Source: a bacterium
Lineage (GTDB): Bacteria > 4484-113 > JAGGVC01
DNA: 64,000 bases
Direction: 5' to 3'
Assembly: GCA_039961635.1 (NCBI GenBank)
Contig: JABRWB010000031.1
Location: 26,064-90,063 of the forward strand
Below the pieces are notes generated by a model that saw only the letters and a program-made list of their open reading frames with translations, did no database searches and was not told where the DNA came from. The position numbers and the translations under genes are program-made. This document shows positions 43,772-52,469 of this stretch, piece by piece. How positions within the stretch are numbered: position 1 is the stretch's first letter; the number at the start of each line of letters is the position of its first letter.

Positions 43772-45127
43772 ATGCCATACATAGCCAATACCGACGCTCA
43801 ACGCGCAGAGATGCTTGCGGCAATCGGCGTCGGCTCGTTCGAGGAATTGCTCGACGGCGTGCCGCGGGCGACGCGCGCGGATCGGTTCAATTTGCCCGAT
43901 GGGCTTGCCGAGCAGGACGTGATGAAGCGCGTCCGCAGGCTCGCCGGAAAAAACGCGGTTTTCGCGCCGGGCAGAATGTACGCCGGGGCGGGAATTTACA
44001 ACCACTATATCCCGCCGGTCGTTGCCCAGTTGGCGGCGCGCAGCGAGTTCGTGACCGCTTATACGCCATACCAGCCGGAAGTCAGCCAGGGACTGCTCCA
44101 GACGATTTTCGAATACCAAACCTACATTTGCGAGCTGACCGGCCTGGATATATCGAACGCTTCCACATACGACGGAGCGGTAGGATGCGCGGACGCGGTA
44201 AACATCGCGCGCGCGGCCACCAAGCGCGGAGCTGCGATCATATCGCCGAATATTCACCCGCACTCGATTGACGTGGTTCGCACTTACAACATCGGCTGGA
44301 AGATGGAAATTGGCAAGCTTCCGTATTCAAATTCGTTTGAAATCGACTTGAAAACGCTGGATACGAGGCTTGCGAAGAAAGACGTCGCCTGCGTCGTCGT
44401 ACAAATGCCCAATTTCTACGGATACTTCGAAACCGGTCTTTCGAAACTCGGCGAAATATGCAAGAAACACGGAACGCTTTTGGCGGTCGGCTGGTATCCG
44501 TTCTGCGCGCCATTCGTTGCAAGGCCCGGCGACATCGGCGCGGACATCGCCTTCGGAGAGGGCCAGCCCTTGGGGATCCCGATGGGATTCGGCGGCCCGG
44601 CCTTGGGATTTCTAGCCTGCCGCAGCGATCTTGTGCGGTTCCTCCCCGGAAGGCTTATCGGCAAAACCGAGGACGCAAACGGCAAAACCGCATATGTAAT
44701 GACGCTTCAGGCGCGCGAGCAGCATATCCGCCGCGACAAAGCGACATCCAGCATTTGCACAAACCAGGCGCTGATGGCACTGACTTCGACCATTTACTTG
44801 TCATCGCTTGGCAAGCAGGGATTCCGCGAAGTCGGCGAGCTGGAAAGCGCCGCCGCGAAGTACCTAGAAAAGGAACTCACCAAAATCCGCGGCGTGGACA
44901 ACGCCTTCCCCGGCGCGCCGTTCTTCAACGAATTCACGATAGACATCACCGAAACCGATTCCCAGGCCTTATTCAACCGGCTTGTTGAGCGTGATTTCCT
45001 TCCCGGCGTGCCGCTCGCGAATTTCGGCGGAGATTGGAACCGATGGTTGATTGCGGCCACCGAGCAGCATACGAAGGAAGACATAGACGAGTTTGTCCGC
45101 GCCTTCGCCGAGGAGGTGTCGAAATGA
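43772..45127 (+). CDS. gcvPA: Glycine dehydrogenase (decarboxylating) subunit 1
   Basis: This is half of the split P protein of the glycine cleavage system, which decarboxylates glycine onto the H protein. The 451-residue protein shows MPYIANTDAQRAEMLAAIG, GAGIYNHYIPPVV, FVTAYTPYQPEVSQGLLQTIFEYQT and GLDISNASTYDGA. It has a PLP-transferase fold but no PLP lysine, as expected for subunit 1. GGAGGAAAG precedes the ATG. Its stop overlaps the start of gcvPB. GcvT and GcvH are not in the window. Confidence 0.97.
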   Translation: MPYIANTDAQRAEMLAAIGVGSFEELLDGVPRATRADRFNLPDGLAEQDVMKRVRRLAGKNAVFAPGRMYAGAGIYNHYIPPVVAQLAARSEFVTAYTPYQPEVSQGLLQTIFEYQTYICELTGLDISNASTYDGAVGCADAVNIARAATKRGAAIISPNIHPHSIDVVRTYNIGWKMEIGKLPYSNSFEIDLKTLDTRLAKKDVACVVVQMPNFYGYFETGLSKLGEICKKHGTLLAVGWYPFCAPFVARPGDIGADIAFGEGQPLGIPMGFGGPALGFLACRSDLVRFLPGRLIGKTEDANGKTAYVMTLQAREQHIRRDKATSSICTNQALMALTSTIYLSSLGKQGFREVGELESAAAKYLEKELTKIRGVDNAFPGAPFFNEFTIDITETDSQALFNRLVERDFLPGVPLANFGGDWNRWLIAATEQHTKEDIDEFVRAFAEEVSK

Positions 45128-46641
45128 CGCATGTAAAGGACAGGCTCATCTTCGAGGAATCGGTTGCGGGACGCAGGGGCGTAAAATTCCCGAAAAACGA
45201 ATTCGGCGCTTCTTTCGCCGCGCCCGAGGCACTAGCACCCGCCGCACATCCATTCCTTCCCGAAGTGAGCGAGCTTGACGTTGTGAGGCATTACACTCGG
45301 CTATCGCAGCGCACTTTCGGCGTGGACACCGGATTTTATCCTCTCGGAAGCTGCACGATGAAATACAACCCTCGGCTGACCGACGCGGCGGCCGCGCTTG
45401 CGGGATTGGCGTTTATCCATCCTTCGCAGCCGCCCGAAACCGTGCCGGGCGCGATTGAAATGCTTGCGGAGCTGTCCGAGTGGCTCTGCGAAGTTACGGG
45501 AATGGACGAGTATGCGCTTCAGCCCGCGGCGGGAGCGCAGGGTGAATTTTCGGGAATGCTGGTTTTCCGGAAGTATTTCGACCACATCGGCGAACCGGGA
45601 CGCAACATCATGATCGTCCCGGACAGCGCACACGGAACGAATCCGGCGAGCGCGAACGTTGCCGGATTCAAGGTTGTGGAAATAAAAAGCGACGAGCGCG
45701 GTTTGACCGATCCCGCGGCGGTGAAAGTTGTAATCGAGAAATTCGGCGCCGAATCAATCGCCGGAATAATGCTTACGAATCCGAACACGCTCGGGCTGTT
45801 CGAAACACACATTCTGGAAATAGCGAATCTCCTTCATGGCGCGGGTGCGCTTCTTTATTACGACGGCGCGAACCTGAACGCGCTTCTTGGAATCGTCCGG
45901 CCGGGCGATACCGGCTTCGACCTGATGCATCTGAATACTCATAAGAGTTTCTCCACTCCTCACGGCGGAGGCGGGCCGGGAGCGGGACCGATCGGCGTAA
46001 AGGCAAAACTCGCGCCGTTCCTTCCCGGGGCGCTGTTTAAACGCGTCGGCGATGAATTCAATGTCGTTTATCCTGAGCATTCAATCGGCCGCGTCAAGTC
46101 CTGGTGGGGAAATTTCCTGGTGCTCGTCCGCGCGTACGCGTACCTGATTCATCACGGCGCGCCGGGCCTGAAACGGATCTCCGAAAACGCTATCATCAAC
46201 GCGAATTACGTCCAGTCGCGCCTTAAGGGTTACTACGATATCCCGTATTTCGCGCATTGCATGCACGAGTTCGTCGCGTCCGCCGAGACGCTGAAGCGCG
46301 ACTTCAACGTTTCTGCGAAGGATATAGACAAAAAGCTGCTTGAAGAGGGCTTCCACGCGCCGACGACATACTTCCCGCTCATCGTCCACGAAGCGTTGAT
46401 GATCGAGCCTACCGAGACCGAGAGCAAGGAGACGCTGGACGCGTTCTGCGACACGATGATCGGATTCATCGCGCGGATAAAAGAGAACGCGGACGAATTC
46501 CGCAAGCTTAATCCGCTGAAACTTCAAATCGTCCATCCGGACGAAACCAAAGCCGCCAGGCAGCTTGTTCCGCGTTGGTTTCCGGTGGGAACAGAGCCAT
46601 CGGCGGACAAAGCCGAATCGAAAAAAACAACCGAAGCTTAG
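45124..46641 (+). CDS. gcvPB: Glycine dehydrogenase (decarboxylating) subunit 2
   Basis: This is the catalytic half of the split P protein. The 505-residue protein has SQRTFGVDTGFYPLGSCTMKYNPR, LQPAAGAQGEFSGML, SAHGTNPASA and the PLP lysine in LNTHKSFSTPHGGGGPGAG. The longer open frame starts inside gcvPA. The ATG at 45124 overlaps the gcvPA stop in an ATGA arrangement, so translation is coupled. Length is slightly over the norm because of a polar C-terminal tail. Confidence 0.97.
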   Translation: MTHVKDRLIFEESVAGRRGVKFPKNEFGASFAAPEALAPAAHPFLPEVSELDVVRHYTRLSQRTFGVDTGFYPLGSCTMKYNPRLTDAAAALAGLAFIHPSQPPETVPGAIEMLAELSEWLCEVTGMDEYALQPAAGAQGEFSGMLVFRKYFDHIGEPGRNIMIVPDSAHGTNPASANVAGFKVVEIKSDERGLTDPAAVKVVIEKFGAESIAGIMLTNPNTLGLFETHILEIANLLHGAGALLYYDGANLNALLGIVRPGDTGFDLMHLNTHKSFSTPHGGGGPGAGPIGVKAKLAPFLPGALFKRVGDEFNVVYPEHSIGRVKSWWGNFLVLVRAYAYLIHHGAPGLKRISENAIINANYVQSRLKGYYDIPYFAHCMHEFVASAETLKRDFNVSAKDIDKKLLEEGFHAPTTYFPLIVHEALMIEPTETESKETLDAFCDTMIGFIARIKENADEFRKLNPLKLQIVHPDETKAARQLVPRWFPVGTEPSADKAESKKTTEA

Positions 46642-46651
46642 CCGACGGCAG

Positions 46652-49600
46652 CTAAAGTTTGCTCGCGAAGTTGTAACCGACAGCCAGCGCGTCGCGCTCA
46701 TCCACCACGCCGTTGCGGTCTGAATCCAGATATGCAAGCCATTCCGGCGACTCCGGAGTTTCGCCGATGTGCAGACGCAGAAAGTCCAGATCCGCCGCGG
46801 TGACGAACCTGTCCGCATTGAAGTCGCCGCGCAGCCTTTCCACAAAAAACACAAGCGTCGCCTGCTCTTGAGTCGTCGGGGTGCGAGCGGTCGCAACCAG
46901 CGTGAACTTGCCGTTGCCCGGAAACTGAACGAGGTCAAGGCCGAAGCTGATTTCGTCCGGCGTCGTATCCTCCGGAATCGGGATGCCCGGAGCCTCCAGA
47001 ATGTCGAATTCCACGCTCGTAGCGAACGGCTGCGGAGTGAGCGTAAATGTCGCATCCGAAGTGATCAACGCCATTTGAGGGGGAGAAGTAAAGGCGAATC
47101 CCGATATCGCGCCGACGGTGAAAGAATTGGCGGACACATCGGAAAGTGTTCCCACCGCCACGGTGATTGGACCCGATACCGCCCCTTCGGGAACCGTTGT
47201 GTTTATCTGCGTGTCAGACCAATCGAGCGGATCGACCACCGCTTCGACCAATCCGGATTCGCCGGTAAAATAAACGTAGCTTTTGTGCCAGGGCGCGGGC
47301 AGTCCGCTTCCTCCGACGTAATCGCCGAATCCGGTGCCGGTAATCGTCACCGGAAGGCCGATTGCTCCCGAAGACGGAGCAAAATCGCCCAGTTCAATCG
47401 GAGTGTTGTGTACGTAAGCCGTGACGTGATTCGAGCCCTCGCTTGCATATCCCATAACGCCCATTTCGTCGTACGCCTTAATCCAAACCGCGTGCGGGCC
47501 GTCGGGAACCGCGGTAGTGTCCCAACCCCATTCAAACGGGGGCTCGGTCAGCGAAAGCAGAACCAAATCATCCACGACGAAATCCACCCGCCGAAGTGAA
47601 TCCAAATCGTCCGTAACCGTTCCTGCGACAAGTTTCGTGCCGAATACGACTTCATTCGTTTCGGGCGAGGTCATATTCACTACAGGAGGCAAGGACGGCT
47701 CGGTTACGACAACATCGTCTATATACACTCCGCCCGCACCGGCGCTCGTTCCGTTGTGATAAAGCCAGAACTCGATTCGAGCAGTTTGGTTGACGGAACG
47801 CGAAAGCGATATGGAAAACGGCTGCAAGTTCGGCCATTCGGCGTTTCTGCCTGCTTGATATCCGATAAGATCGTCCGTTCCCCCGTCGTCCACCAATCTT
47901 ACGAGCAGATAGTCGTTTGCTGCCAGATCGAATGCGCTGCGAAAATACAAAGCGGGCTGACTTAGCCCGCGCAAATCGAAGTTCGGCGTAAGCAGCGCGT
48001 CTACGTCGTCCGGGTAATAGCCAGCCCCTCCTGACTTCGCGGGGTCTCCCAGAAACAGCATCACATCTTCGGTGCCTATTTCCTGCCACTGACCGGCGCC
48101 GGAATAATCGAGCGAAATCCAGTTGTCCGAATTTGGAGGATCCTGGAAATTGGTCAGATAGGGAGTATCAACCGATGGTAGGGAAAATATCAGTTCCAGC
48201 CTGTCATAACCATGAAGGTTCTTGTCGTCCAGCACTTCCGCGGTGAAAGTGTGCGGGCCCGGAAGCATCGTAACCGGATCGATTGTCAGCTCCCACGGAG
48301 CGGAGTTGTCCCAGCCCATATGCTCGCCGTCCATGTACCAATGGACTCCCGCGAGGCCGTTTGCCGCCTGCGGATTTACGACAAGCGTAAACTGCGTTGA
48401 TACCGAATCGCCGTCGTTGTGGCTTGTGAAATCAACCGTCGGAAAGTCCGCAACCGTTTGCCCGATTGCGTTGTTCACGTTCAACCTGTACAGCTTTACC
48501 GCACCCTGCCATGAGCCTTGGTTCAACACGTCGTCGCCAAGCCCCTCGAGCAGCCCCCTTACTTCGTTCGGAGTTAGCGCGGGATTGGATTCGCGCAATA
48601 CCGCAGCTGCTCCTGCGACGTGCGGGGAAGCCATGCTTGTACCCTGCATATTTCCGTAAGAGCTGAAACCGTTGCGAATGGTGGAGTAAATCTGATTGCT
48701 TCCGCTGCCGCTCCCTCCCGGCGCAGCGATGTCCACAGTTTTGCCATAATTCGAATAGCCGGTTTTTCCGTCGGATGTATTCGTGGCGCCGACGCTGATA
48801 ACCTCCGGAAGTGCGCCCGGATAACTCGGACGCCACGTGCTCTCGTTGCCGGCCGCAGCCACCAATACGATTCCCGCGTCCCAGGCGTTCCGGCACGCTT
48901 CCGCCGATGTGCGATCCGCGTAGGACGAGCCGATGCTCATATTGATTACATCGGCACCGAGCTGCTCCGCGAGCGCGATTCCCGCCGCGGTAGTTCCGCT
49001 TGCCGCCCAGCCCTGCGAGTTCAGAACCTTGACCGGGATGAGCGTGCATTCCCAGCCGACTCCGATGACGCCCTTCGCGTTGTTTCCGCGCGCGCCGACG
49101 GTTCCCGATACATGAGTTCCGTGGCCGTGTTGATCTTCCGGAAGCTCGTCCTCGTTAACAAGATCAAGGTTGACGCCGGGAAACGACTGCCATGCAAGAT
49201 CCTCATGCGTCTGCCTGATTCCGCTGTCGATAACCGCGACGGAAACTCCGTTTCCTGTCGCCGTATCCCAGGCCAAATCCGCGTCGATTTTGTTAATCGC
49301 CCAAAGCGTGCCGTCAACCCATTTGGGATCGTCCGGCGAAAACTGCGCGCGGAAAATTTGGTTGTACTGGATATATCTGACCGAATGCGGGAACAGAGTT
49401 TTGATTTTCCGCGCGGCGTCTCGCGCGTCCAAGCCCGGCGGCAGTCTGTAAGTGCAAAAATTCAGCTTGCCGACATATGCTTCTTGATTGGCAAGGACGG
49501 TCAATCCCAGTTTCGAGGCAATATGTCTTGCAAGCGCGGCAACGTCCGCATTTTTGTAAAGCCTGATGTTGGCGGATGGAGGAATAACGAAAACTCCCAG

Positions 49601-49867
49601 GTTTGGTCCGCCTCCCGGAACTTGACTCCAAACGCCGGCATTTGCGGAATCCTCGAATCCGACGATTATTTCGTTGGGAATGTAATCAACTCCGGGCACC
49701 ATTCCCGCGGGAGCTTGGAGCCATACTCCGTCAAAGACGGAAATCGCGGCCGCCGATCTTGACGCCGGCGCGTCCACGTCGCCGCTGAACGGCCGGTTCA
49801 TGCCGGTTTTGCATCCTTGGGCAAGACCGGCCAGCACAAGCATCAACAATAAAAAGATTCGCTTCAA
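46652..49867 (-). CDS. Subtilisin-like (S8) lipoprotein protease with TIG and dockerin-like C-terminal modules
   Basis: The protein has 1071 residues. The lipoprotein signal ends LAGLAQGC (Cys19). Residues about 60-175 form a propeptide-like region. The S8 domain has Asp214 (VAVIDSGI), His249 (HGHGTHVSGT), the oxyanion Asn341 (AAAGNES) and Ser411 (GTSMASPHVAGAA). Beyond it lie Ig-like and jelly-roll-like segments, a TIG/IPT-like motif (FAPSSGAIGLPVTITGTGFGD) and two Asp-rich calcium-loop repeats at the very end (DFNADRFVTAADL, DSDRNGVVDERDA), as in dockerins. I start at the TTG at 49867 because GGAGAA lies 4 bases ahead and the signal peptide begins there. It probably degrades or processes external protein. 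Confidence 0.9.
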   Translation of the reverse strand: MKRIFLLLMLVLAGLAQGCKTGMNRPFSGDVDAPASRSAAAISVFDGVWLQAPAGMVPGVDYIPNEIIVGFEDSANAGVWSQVPGGGPNLGVFVIPPSANIRLYKNADVAALARHIASKLGLTVLANQEAYVGKLNFCTYRLPPGLDARDAARKIKTLFPHSVRYIQYNQIFRAQFSPDDPKWVDGTLWAINKIDADLAWDTATGNGVSVAVIDSGIRQTHEDLAWQSFPGVNLDLVNEDELPEDQHGHGTHVSGTVGARGNNAKGVIGVGWECTLIPVKVLNSQGWAASGTTAAGIALAEQLGADVINMSIGSSYADRTSAEACRNAWDAGIVLVAAAGNESTWRPSYPGALPEVISVGATNTSDGKTGYSNYGKTVDIAAPGGSGSGSNQIYSTIRNGFSSYGNMQGTSMASPHVAGAAAVLRESNPALTPNEVRGLLEGLGDDVLNQGSWQGAVKLYRLNVNNAIGQTVADFPTVDFTSHNDGDSVSTQFTLVVNPQAANGLAGVHWYMDGEHMGWDNSAPWELTIDPVTMLPGPHTFTAEVLDDKNLHGYDRLELIFSLPSVDTPYLTNFQDPPNSDNWISLDYSGAGQWQEIGTEDVMLFLGDPAKSGGAGYYPDDVDALLTPNFDLRGLSQPALYFRSAFDLAANDYLLVRLVDDGGTDDLIGYQAGRNAEWPNLQPFSISLSRSVNQTARIEFWLYHNGTSAGAGGVYIDDVVVTEPSLPPVVNMTSPETNEVVFGTKLVAGTVTDDLDSLRRVDFVVDDLVLLSLTEPPFEWGWDTTAVPDGPHAVWIKAYDEMGVMGYASEGSNHVTAYVHNTPIELGDFAPSSGAIGLPVTITGTGFGDYVGGSGLPAPWHKSYVYFTGESGLVEAVVDPLDWSDTQINTTVPEGAVSGPITVAVGTLSDVSANSFTVGAISGFAFTSPPQMALITSDATFTLTPQPFATSVEFDILEAPGIPIPEDTTPDEISFGLDLVQFPGNGKFTLVATARTPTTQEQATLVFFVERLRGDFNADRFVTAADLDFLRLHIGETPESPEWLAYLDSDRNGVVDERDALAVGYNFASKL

Positions 49868-49871
49868 ACAC

Positions 49872-49877
49872 TTCTCC
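49872..49877 (-). promoter_or_regulatory. Shine-Dalgarno GGAGAA deciding the protease TTG start
   Basis: GGAGAA lies 4 bases before the TTG at 49867, which begins LKRIFLLLML. It excludes the longer frame start at 49894. Confidence 0.65.
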
Positions 49878-49892
49878 GGGTTGATTAAAAGC

Positions 49893-49934
49893 AAAAAAAA
49901 CGCCCCGTCGCACCAAGTTTACCCCAGCCGGGCG
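49893..49934 (-). terminator. Weak terminator candidate after the MoeA-like gene
   Basis: On the minus strand CGCCC (49934-49930) could pair with GGGCG (49905-49901) across a 24-base loop, followed by eight T (49900-49893). The T-run is good; the stem is short. Confidence 0.3.
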
Positions 49935-49986
49935 CGAAACACCGAGCCGCTATTGAAAAAATCAACATTTCTGCACCGGCTTTGAG

Positions 49987-51234
49987 CTAATCCTGGGCCG
50001 ACCGCGCCGAAGTGGAAAAGTATTTGACTTCAGCCCCGGCCTCCAGCTCGTGTTCGCCCGGCTGCAGCCTGATAATCGAATTAGCCCGCATAATTTGGGA
50101 CAGGTTCGCGTTTTCGTTCCCATGGGCGGGTCTCAAGGATGCCAAGCCCGTATCGTTTAGTTCAAGCGTTGCGCGTATTAGAATTTCGGATTCCGAACTC
50201 GCGCTCAGCGGCCTGTCCAGCTTCCCAGTCCTGTCGCGTTCGTAAAACCGTCTCGCCCCCATGGCCTTTTGAATCGCGGGAAATACTATGCAATCCAATC
50301 CAAGCAAAACCCGCTCGGGCGGGCCGGAAAGTGAAAATAACGGTTTTCCGTCCAGCAGCGCGAAATGGAAGCCCACGGGCGGACATACGTCCAGCCCGGC
50401 GGCGATATGCTCGATTCTCGATTTAATCAAATCGGACTCGAAAAATTGCGGGTCAGCCGCAAGATTTCCGCAAATCAGAAGCATGTCCACCTGGTTGATC
50501 GCCCTTGCTGCGATATTGGCCAACTGCTCTCGGCCGGCAAGCACTTCGCCCGTCAACATGTGCGGCAAATGCAGCTCCGACAACCTAGCGGCGACCATCC
50601 GTCCGTAGGCGTCGCGCAACTGGCCGGGCTTGAGTTTTTGGGAGTCGAACGGAACAAGCTCCCTGCCCGCCACAACCACACCGATTGTGGGAGCCCGAAC
50701 AACCGCCACCTCGTTTTTCCCCAGAGCGGCAAGCATTCCCACCCTCGCAGGATTAATAAAATCCCCGCGGGACAACACTTTCGCCTTGGCCTTCGCGATG
50801 GCACCTTCGTGCTCCATCCCGAAACCTTGATTCACGGATGCGACAAATTTCGCCCTTTCCTCCGCTTCGGAAACAAGCCGCATCGGGACAACCGAATCCG
50901 CCCCTGAAGGAACTTGAGCTCCGGCCTCGACGAAGCTCGTTTGGCCCGGCTCCAGCTTTTTATGGTGCTGCTGGCCCGCGACAATGCGCTCGATTACCTC
51001 GAGAATTACCGGAGTTTCAGGCGCCGCACCCGCAAGTTCTGAACTATTTACGGCATATCCTGGAATCTGGGCCATCGGAAAAGAAGGTATATTTTCCCCG
51101 CTGACCAAGTCCGCGCCGAGATACCGCCATATACACCATTTCAGCGGCATCATTTCAGCAGGCATCACACGCACATTTGCGAGCACCGTTGAAAGCACCG
51201 CATCCAGTTTTCCGTTCTCAAGCACGGGGCGCAT
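49987..51234 (-). CDS. MoeA-like protein with degenerate active site
   Basis: The 415-residue frame aligns along the whole of MoeA (molybdopterin molybdenumtransferase): LVSGENIPSF, GYAVNSSEL, VPSGADSVV, RGDFINPARVGMLAALGKNEVAVVRAPTIGVVVAG, LKPGQLRDAYGRMVAARL and a C-terminal barrel. Nearly every catalytic motif is altered, however. DNSAMDGYAV reads PMAQIPGYAV, STGDEL reads VAGREL, the GGxSxG loop reads CGNLAADP, and LPGNP reads LSGPP. No other molybdenum-cofactor gene is nearby. I infer a paralogue that no longer inserts molybdate. The ATG at 51234 has AGGTG upstream. Confidence 0.75.
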   Translation of the reverse strand: MRPVLENGKLDAVLSTVLANVRVMPAEMMPLKWCIWRYLGADLVSGENIPSFPMAQIPGYAVNSSELAGAAPETPVILEVIERIVAGQQHHKKLEPGQTSFVEAGAQVPSGADSVVPMRLVSEAEERAKFVASVNQGFGMEHEGAIAKAKAKVLSRGDFINPARVGMLAALGKNEVAVVRAPTIGVVVAGRELVPFDSQKLKPGQLRDAYGRMVAARLSELHLPHMLTGEVLAGREQLANIAARAINQVDMLLICGNLAADPQFFESDLIKSRIEHIAAGLDVCPPVGFHFALLDGKPLFSLSGPPERVLLGLDCIVFPAIQKAMGARRFYERDRTGKLDRPLSASSESEILIRATLELNDTGLASLRPAHGNENANLSQIMRANSIIRLQPGEHELEAGAEVKYFSTSARSAQD

Positions 51235-51331
51235 TTTATAGCACCTAATTCGCGTGCAGGGAAAGGCGACTCAATCCGGCGCAAATCCTGGGAAGGCCGG
51301 ATTTTTGCTCGGAAGGAAGGTGGAAAACGAG

Positions 51332-52348
51332 CTAAACTGGCTCAACAACAGGCATTTCCACCAAGCTTATCACTTCCTCGACTATTTTGTCCGGATCAAC
51401 CCCTTCCGCTTCAGCCTCGAAATTAAGTATCAGCCTGTGCCGAAGCGCAGCCGGCGCGCATTTCCGGATGTCTTCCGAGGCTACGTTATACCGTTTTGCC
51501 AGAAGAGCGCGCACTTTACCGCCCAAAATGAGCGCTTGGACGCCGCGCGGACTCGGCCCGTATTTTACGTACCGCTTCACGAGAGGCGCGGCGGCGTCGT
51601 TGTCGGGATGCGAGGCGAGAACATAGCGTATCGCCAGCCTTTTGACGTGCTCCGCGATCGGAACCCGTCTCACCAAATTCCGCATTTCGACTATCCGCGC
51701 GCCGTCAATCACCTGCGACAGGGATGCCGCTAAGTCACCCGTAGTCAAGTTCATTATTTTCAGCAGCTCGTCCTCGTCCGGAAACGGCACCATAAGTTTG
51801 AACATAAAACGATCAAGCTGCGCCTCGGGAAGCGGATAGGTTCCCTCCATTTCAAGCGGATTCTCCGTGGCCAACACCATGAACGGCTGTTTGAGCTGGC
51901 GTGTTTCGCCCATTACCGTCACGCTCTGCTCTTGCATCGCTTCCAGCATCGCGCTTTGCGTTTTCGGGGTCGCCCGGTTTATTTCGTCCGCAAGAATTAT
52001 ATTCGCGAAAACGGGGCCGGGCATGAACCTTCGGGTCTTTCCCTCCGGACTTTCCTCGATAATGTGTGTGCCCGTGATATCCGAAGGCATCAGGTCTGGA
52101 GTGAATTGAATGCGGGAAAACTCACACGCCAACACTTGAGCCAACGTGCGGACGAGCATCGTTTTACCCAAACCCGGAACCCCTTCCAGCAGTGCGTTCC
52201 CTCCCGCGAACAGCGTGATTAACACTCCGTCAACAACTTCATCCATTCCCACAATCGCGCGATGAACAGCGTCGCGAACGCGCTCATAGTCAGCCGCAAA
52301 TCCGTCCACCTGGCCGCGTACCGTTTCGTCTAATGCGTGTTCAGGCAT
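51332..52348 (-). CDS. MoxR-family AAA+ ATPase
   Basis: MoxR ATPases act as chaperones that help assemble or activate protein complexes. The 338-residue protein shows Walker A GVPGLGKT (56-63), Walker B IILADEINR (117-125), FTPDLMPSDITGT, ATENPLEMEGTYPLPEAQLDRFMF with sensor residues, and GPSPRGVQALI in the lid. The open frame extends to 52507, but the ATG at 52348, with GGAG upstream, gives the normal start. The vWA-domain partners usually found beside MoxR are absent here; a secreted lipoprotein lies upstream and a MoeA-like gene downstream. Confidence 0.93.
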   Translation of the reverse strand: MPEHALDETVRGQVDGFAADYERVRDAVHRAIVGMDEVVDGVLITLFAGGNALLEGVPGLGKTMLVRTLAQVLACEFSRIQFTPDLMPSDITGTHIIEESPEGKTRRFMPGPVFANIILADEINRATPKTQSAMLEAMQEQSVTVMGETRQLKQPFMVLATENPLEMEGTYPLPEAQLDRFMFKLMVPFPDEDELLKIMNLTTGDLAASLSQVIDGARIVEMRNLVRRVPIAEHVKRLAIRYVLASHPDNDAAAPLVKRYVKYGPSPRGVQALILGGKVRALLAKRYNVASEDIRKCAPAALRHRLILNFEAEAEGVDPDKIVEEVISLVEMPVVEPV

Positions 52349-52388
52349 GTTCGCTCCAAATGCGGCCCATTTAGGCGCATCGTCCTCA

Positions 52389-52397
52389 ATTCTAACA
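52389..52397 (-). promoter_or_regulatory. Extended -10 promoter candidate of moxR
   Basis: The minus strand reads TG-T-TAGAAT about 40 bases before the ATG at 52348, the same form as at sufS. The -35 is poor. Confidence 0.4.
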
Positions 52398-52469
52398 GAT
52401 GGAGCGATAGGAGCACTGCGAATGCCGCCGTCATGCAGTGGTTGCCATGTCAAACCGGTCGTTTGCGAT

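Noticed and set aside
48620..49762. Plus-strand open frame (380 codons) inside the S8 protease
   Set aside because: Antisense to the conserved catalytic domain; Arg-rich translation.
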